In this document: one piece after another, positions 14,839 to 17,037 of the stretch
Position numbering within the stretch: the first letter of the stretch is position 1
How the letters are laid out: the number at the start of each line of letters is the position of its first letter
Assembly (NCBI GenBank): GCA_944329505.1
Contig: CALVIJ010000008.1
Location: 1-17,037 of the forward strand
Reading direction: 5' to 3'
Source: an uncultured Bacilli bacterium
Lineage (GTDB): Bacteria > Bacillota_I > Bacilli_A > RF39 > UBA660
Length of the DNA: 17,037 nucleotides
Made by a program: the position numbers and the translations under genes
The notes under the pieces: generated by a model
Database searches by the model: none
What the model was told of the DNA's origin: nothing
The model's input: only the letters and a program-made list of their open reading frames with translations

Positions 14839-15468
14839 TTATTTTTCTTTTCTTCTTCTAAACATTATAACTATTACTGTTAATCCAATAATTACACCGA
14901 AGAAAATAAACATCGGTACATTATTCTGTAAAGTTTCTAAAATAATTTCCCAAACACTAGACTTTTCTTCAATTTGAGATTGTACTTTCGCATTTAACTC
15001 TTGTTTGTAATTGTTTAATGACAAATTAAATTGCTCTTGAGTAATAGTAAAGTTTCCCCATTTTTGACAGTATTTAAAATTAGGATATTGTTTACATTCA
15101 TCATAAAGTGAATAAGCGTTTATTGTTGGCAAGTTAATAGTCTTTCTAAGTAATTTTTCCCCACGACAAGCACTATCATTTGAATATATATCAAATCTAA
15201 CAGTATCACTATGAAAATTAAATGTTTTCTCATTACCATCGCCATAATAAATTCTTCCATAATTATCCTCAGCATATAAATCTGATGTCAAATTAGTCAT
15301 ATACACTGTAAAATTTGTACCATCATAGGTATAAGCCAATTGAACATTGCTAGCAAGTCTAGATAACTCTGCCTGTCTTTGATAATCACATTCTGCACGT
15401 GTTATCAAAGGAGTTACGCACATACATATCAAAGCAAAAAACAAATATTTAACCTCTCTAAACCTCAC
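14839..15468 (-). CDS. Exported protein with C-terminal membrane anchor, function unknown
   Basis: I choose GTG 15468 because AGGGGAGGA ends seven bases upstream and the product then starts with a proper signal peptide (MRFREVKYLF, cleavage near TRA/EC). An in-frame ATG at 15498 would add ten hydrophilic residues and has no ribosome binding site. The product is about 209 residues: an outer beta-type domain (about 26-120), a helical segment, then one helix (about 185-203) with the basic stop-transfer tail RRRKEK. Topology is therefore outside-in. Three to four Cys lie in the outer domain. It is packed between the 508-residue membrane protein and the large secreted protein, and may anchor or assist the latter (inference). 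Not recognised. Confidence 0.7.
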   Translation of the reverse strand: MRFREVKYLFFALICMCVTPLITRAECDYQRQAELSRLASNVQLAYTYDGTNFTVYMTNLTSDLYAEDNYGRIYYGDGNEKTFNFHSDTVRFDIYSNDSACRGEKLLRKTINLPTINAYSLYDECKQYPNFKYCQKWGNFTITQEQFNLSLNNYKQELNAKVQSQIEEKSSVWEIILETLQNNVPMFIFFGVIIGLTVIVIMFRRRKEK

Positions 15469-15486
15469 TGGCGTATCCTCCCCTCT

Positions 15487-15495
15487 ATTATAACA
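15487..15495 (-). promoter_or_regulatory. Possible extended -10 element upstream of the 15468 gene
   Basis: The minus strand reads TGTTATAAT between the preceding stop and GTG 15468. The predicted start would leave only about a dozen leader bases and cut into the ribosome binding site, so it may be chance; no -35 is seen. Confidence 0.25.
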
Positions 15496-15505
15496 CATTA
15501 TTTTG

Positions 15506-17037
15506 TTATTTTAAAATATATCTATAAGTATAATTACGAATAGTAAAAGTTAAATATATCTCACTAGCATTCTTAACATCACTAGGAACTTCAATGTAAT
15601 AGTCTGACAACTTAGTAGATGAAGTAGGCTTTACATTTTGCGTGTTAATCTTTTGAGATATCCACTTGTCATTTACCTTATAATTAATAGTTACAAAAGT
15701 GTTAAGAAATGAATAGAAATCTGAAATTTCTAAACTATTTACATTTTTATCCATATTAAATTCCCCATCAATTTTCATTAAAGTTTTCAAATAATTACCT
15801 GTTGCTGTAGGCGTCAAATATTCACTAGATTTTAGACACTTATCAGTTCCATAACAATAATTATAGTCAACCTTAAATTTATCGTTTATTTCATAACGAT
15901 CTATCTTTAATGTTGCATTTTCTAAAACGCTATTTTCAAAGGTCTCTTCTTCACCAAGTTTACTAGTATTAGCCTCTTCATTATCAACTAAAGAAATTGG
16001 ATTTAATGTTACTAAAATACTTTTAGCTCCAACTTCACCTTTTACATAACTAACATTATCATTAAACTTTAAAACCATTTTCTTGTTAGCGTCCTCTTCT
16101 GGAACAACAAATGTTAAGATATAACTTTGAAATTCATTATTAAGCTCTTGGTTTACATACGCTGTCCCAAGATCATACAATTCTTTAGCATAATTGCTAT
16201 TTTGACTATATGAAACATTATCAATCCTAAGCGTAGCAAGTCCCGTATTTAATGTTTTTTTAATATCACCATTTTTCTTAACATCTAGCTTTACAACAAC
16301 AATCATATCATCAGTTAACTTATTGCCTAAAGCATTTGTTTGTGTTAAATAAGTGTCTCGTACATTCGCAACAACTCCACTCGCCGAAAATGAAGTTCCC
16401 TGATTATAAGAAGCCGTATAAACACCCAAATTCAAATAAATTGTAAATGCTAATACTACTACTACAATAATTCCAATCGTATTAATTAAAAACTTATTCT
16501 CGCCATACACATATTTAAATTGTCTAAATTTATACTTAACTTGTCTTTGTAATTTATTTTGATCAAATTCCAATGCAACTTCAATTTCTTCACTGTCTTT
16601 GTCGTTGATGTCTAATTTTTGTAAATCCGTTCCAAAATCAAATTGTTTAATATCAAACCCAGTAGCTCTGACAATATATAAAATTAAACTTACAAACTGT
16701 AAAGCCGCCGCTATCATAAAGAAATCTCGAAGTGCGCTAGAAAAACGAATGTCTAAAATAGAAGCACTAATATCTCTAAGCACCGGATAAGTTACACCAT
16801 ACAAAATAATAACAAAAACATATACAATTAAACTGTAAATATAAAGTGCTTTGGGCTTTTTCTTGTAAATCATTACCGAAAGCAAAATAATTATTAAAAT
16901 AATAACACCTAAAACCATTATGAAACTATACATGTTCAATAGCGATCTAGGCGATAAATCATTAAGAGCTGAACTATAATCATTAACATAAGCTCTAAAG
17001 AAATTATAAAGTGTAAAAGAACGATACAACAAAACCG
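15506..17037 (-). CDS. Four-helix membrane protein with a large outer domain (5' end beyond the right edge)
   Basis: The frame is open to the window edge: a TTG at 17032 is preceded in frame by GTT, so the true start is probably outside and the product is at least 510 residues. Helices lie at about 34-56, 62-82, 102-120 and 182-201 (numbering from the TTG). A cytoplasmic acidic-then-basic segment of ~60 residues separates helices 3 and 4, and ~300 residues follow the last helix. The KKKPK after helix 1 and the basic segment before helix 4 put those loops inside and the C-terminal domain outside. That domain is beta-rich by eye, with a single Cys pair (YCYGTDKC). It is the first gene seen of the operon leading to the Tad core and may be an envelope component of the machine (inference). 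Not recognised. Confidence 0.75.
   Translation of the reverse strand, partial: VLLYRSFTLYNFFRAYVNDYSSALNDLSPRSLLNMYSFIMVLGVIILIIILLSVMIYKKKPKALYIYSLIVYVFVIILYGVTYPVLRDISASILDIRFSSALRDFFMIAAALQFVSLILYIVRATGFDIKQFDFGTDLQKLDINDKDSEEIEVALEFDQNKLQRQVKYKFRQFKYVYGENKFLINTIGIIVVVVLAFTIYLNLGVYTASYNQGTSFSASGVVANVRDTYLTQTNALGNKLTDDMIVVVKLDVKKNGDIKKTLNTGLATLRIDNVSYSQNSNYAKELYDLGTAYVNQELNNEFQSYILTFVVPEEDANKKMVLKFNDNVSYVKGEVGAKSILVTLNPISLVDNEEANTSKLGEEETFENSVLENATLKIDRYEINDKFKVDYNYCYGTDKCLKSSEYLTPTATGNYLKTLMKIDGEFNMDKNVNSLEISDFYSFLNTFVTINYKVNDKWISQKINTQNVKPTSSTKLSDYYIEVPSDVKNASEIYLTFTIRNYTYRYILK

Overview
The window is AT-rich bacterial DNA from what looks like a low-GC Firmicutes lineage, plausibly an uncultured Bacilli or Mollicutes-like gut organism. 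All genes lie on the minus strand, most start codons have strong AAGGAGG-type ribosome binding sites, and short sigma-A promoters with U-tract hairpin terminators are visible. TGA works as a stop (for example at 6700-6702, inside an ATGA overlap) and Trp is TGG, so this is not the Mycoplasma code. I see no RNA genes, transposases, CRISPR arrays or integrases.

Layout, read in the direction of transcription (right to left). (1) 17037-11660: a four-helix membrane protein with a large outer domain (cut by the right edge), a signal-peptide protein with a C-terminal anchor, a ~914-residue secreted Cys-rich protein with short repeats, and a small single-helix pseudopilin-like protein. (2) 11633-7522: a compact Tad/Cpa pilus core: CpaB-like SAF protein, CpaF/TadA-like secretion ATPase, and TadB-like and TadC-like inner-membrane platform proteins, with gaps or overlaps of only a few bases. 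(3) 7499-6215: a 71-residue Flp-like pilin with its own promoter and terminator, then two tandem paralogous pseudopilins. (4) 6200-5184: a CpaE/MinD-like protein whose P-loop has lost the key lysine. (5) 5143-4279: a separate unit of two small two-helix proteins resembling type IV secretion (VirB2/TrbC-type) pilins, with a consensus promoter and a strong terminator. (6) 4266-2082: two exported proteins with different N-terminal domains and identical C-terminal two-helix domains, encoded by a perfect 374-bp direct repeat; each has its own promoter. (7) 1987-1: a VirB6/TrbL-like multi-helix protein, cut by the left edge and carrying an A17 tract.

My interpretation is that this is one envelope-spanning machine of mixed ancestry. 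A Tad-type assembly engine (CpaF/TadB/TadC/CpaB/CpaE, pilin and pseudopilins) sits beside T4SS-type channel parts (VirB2-like pilins, a VirB6-like protein) and diversified surface proteins. The most unusual part is the pair of proteins that fuse a variable outer domain to a domain matching the neighbouring T4SS-like pilins. Perfect identity of the shared part next to strong divergence of the outer part suggests recent duplication or gene conversion, and possibly a system for changing a surface structure. No VirB4, VirD4, relaxase or prepilin peptidase is present in the window, so the function (secretion, adhesion, DNA transfer or uptake) cannot be settled from it.
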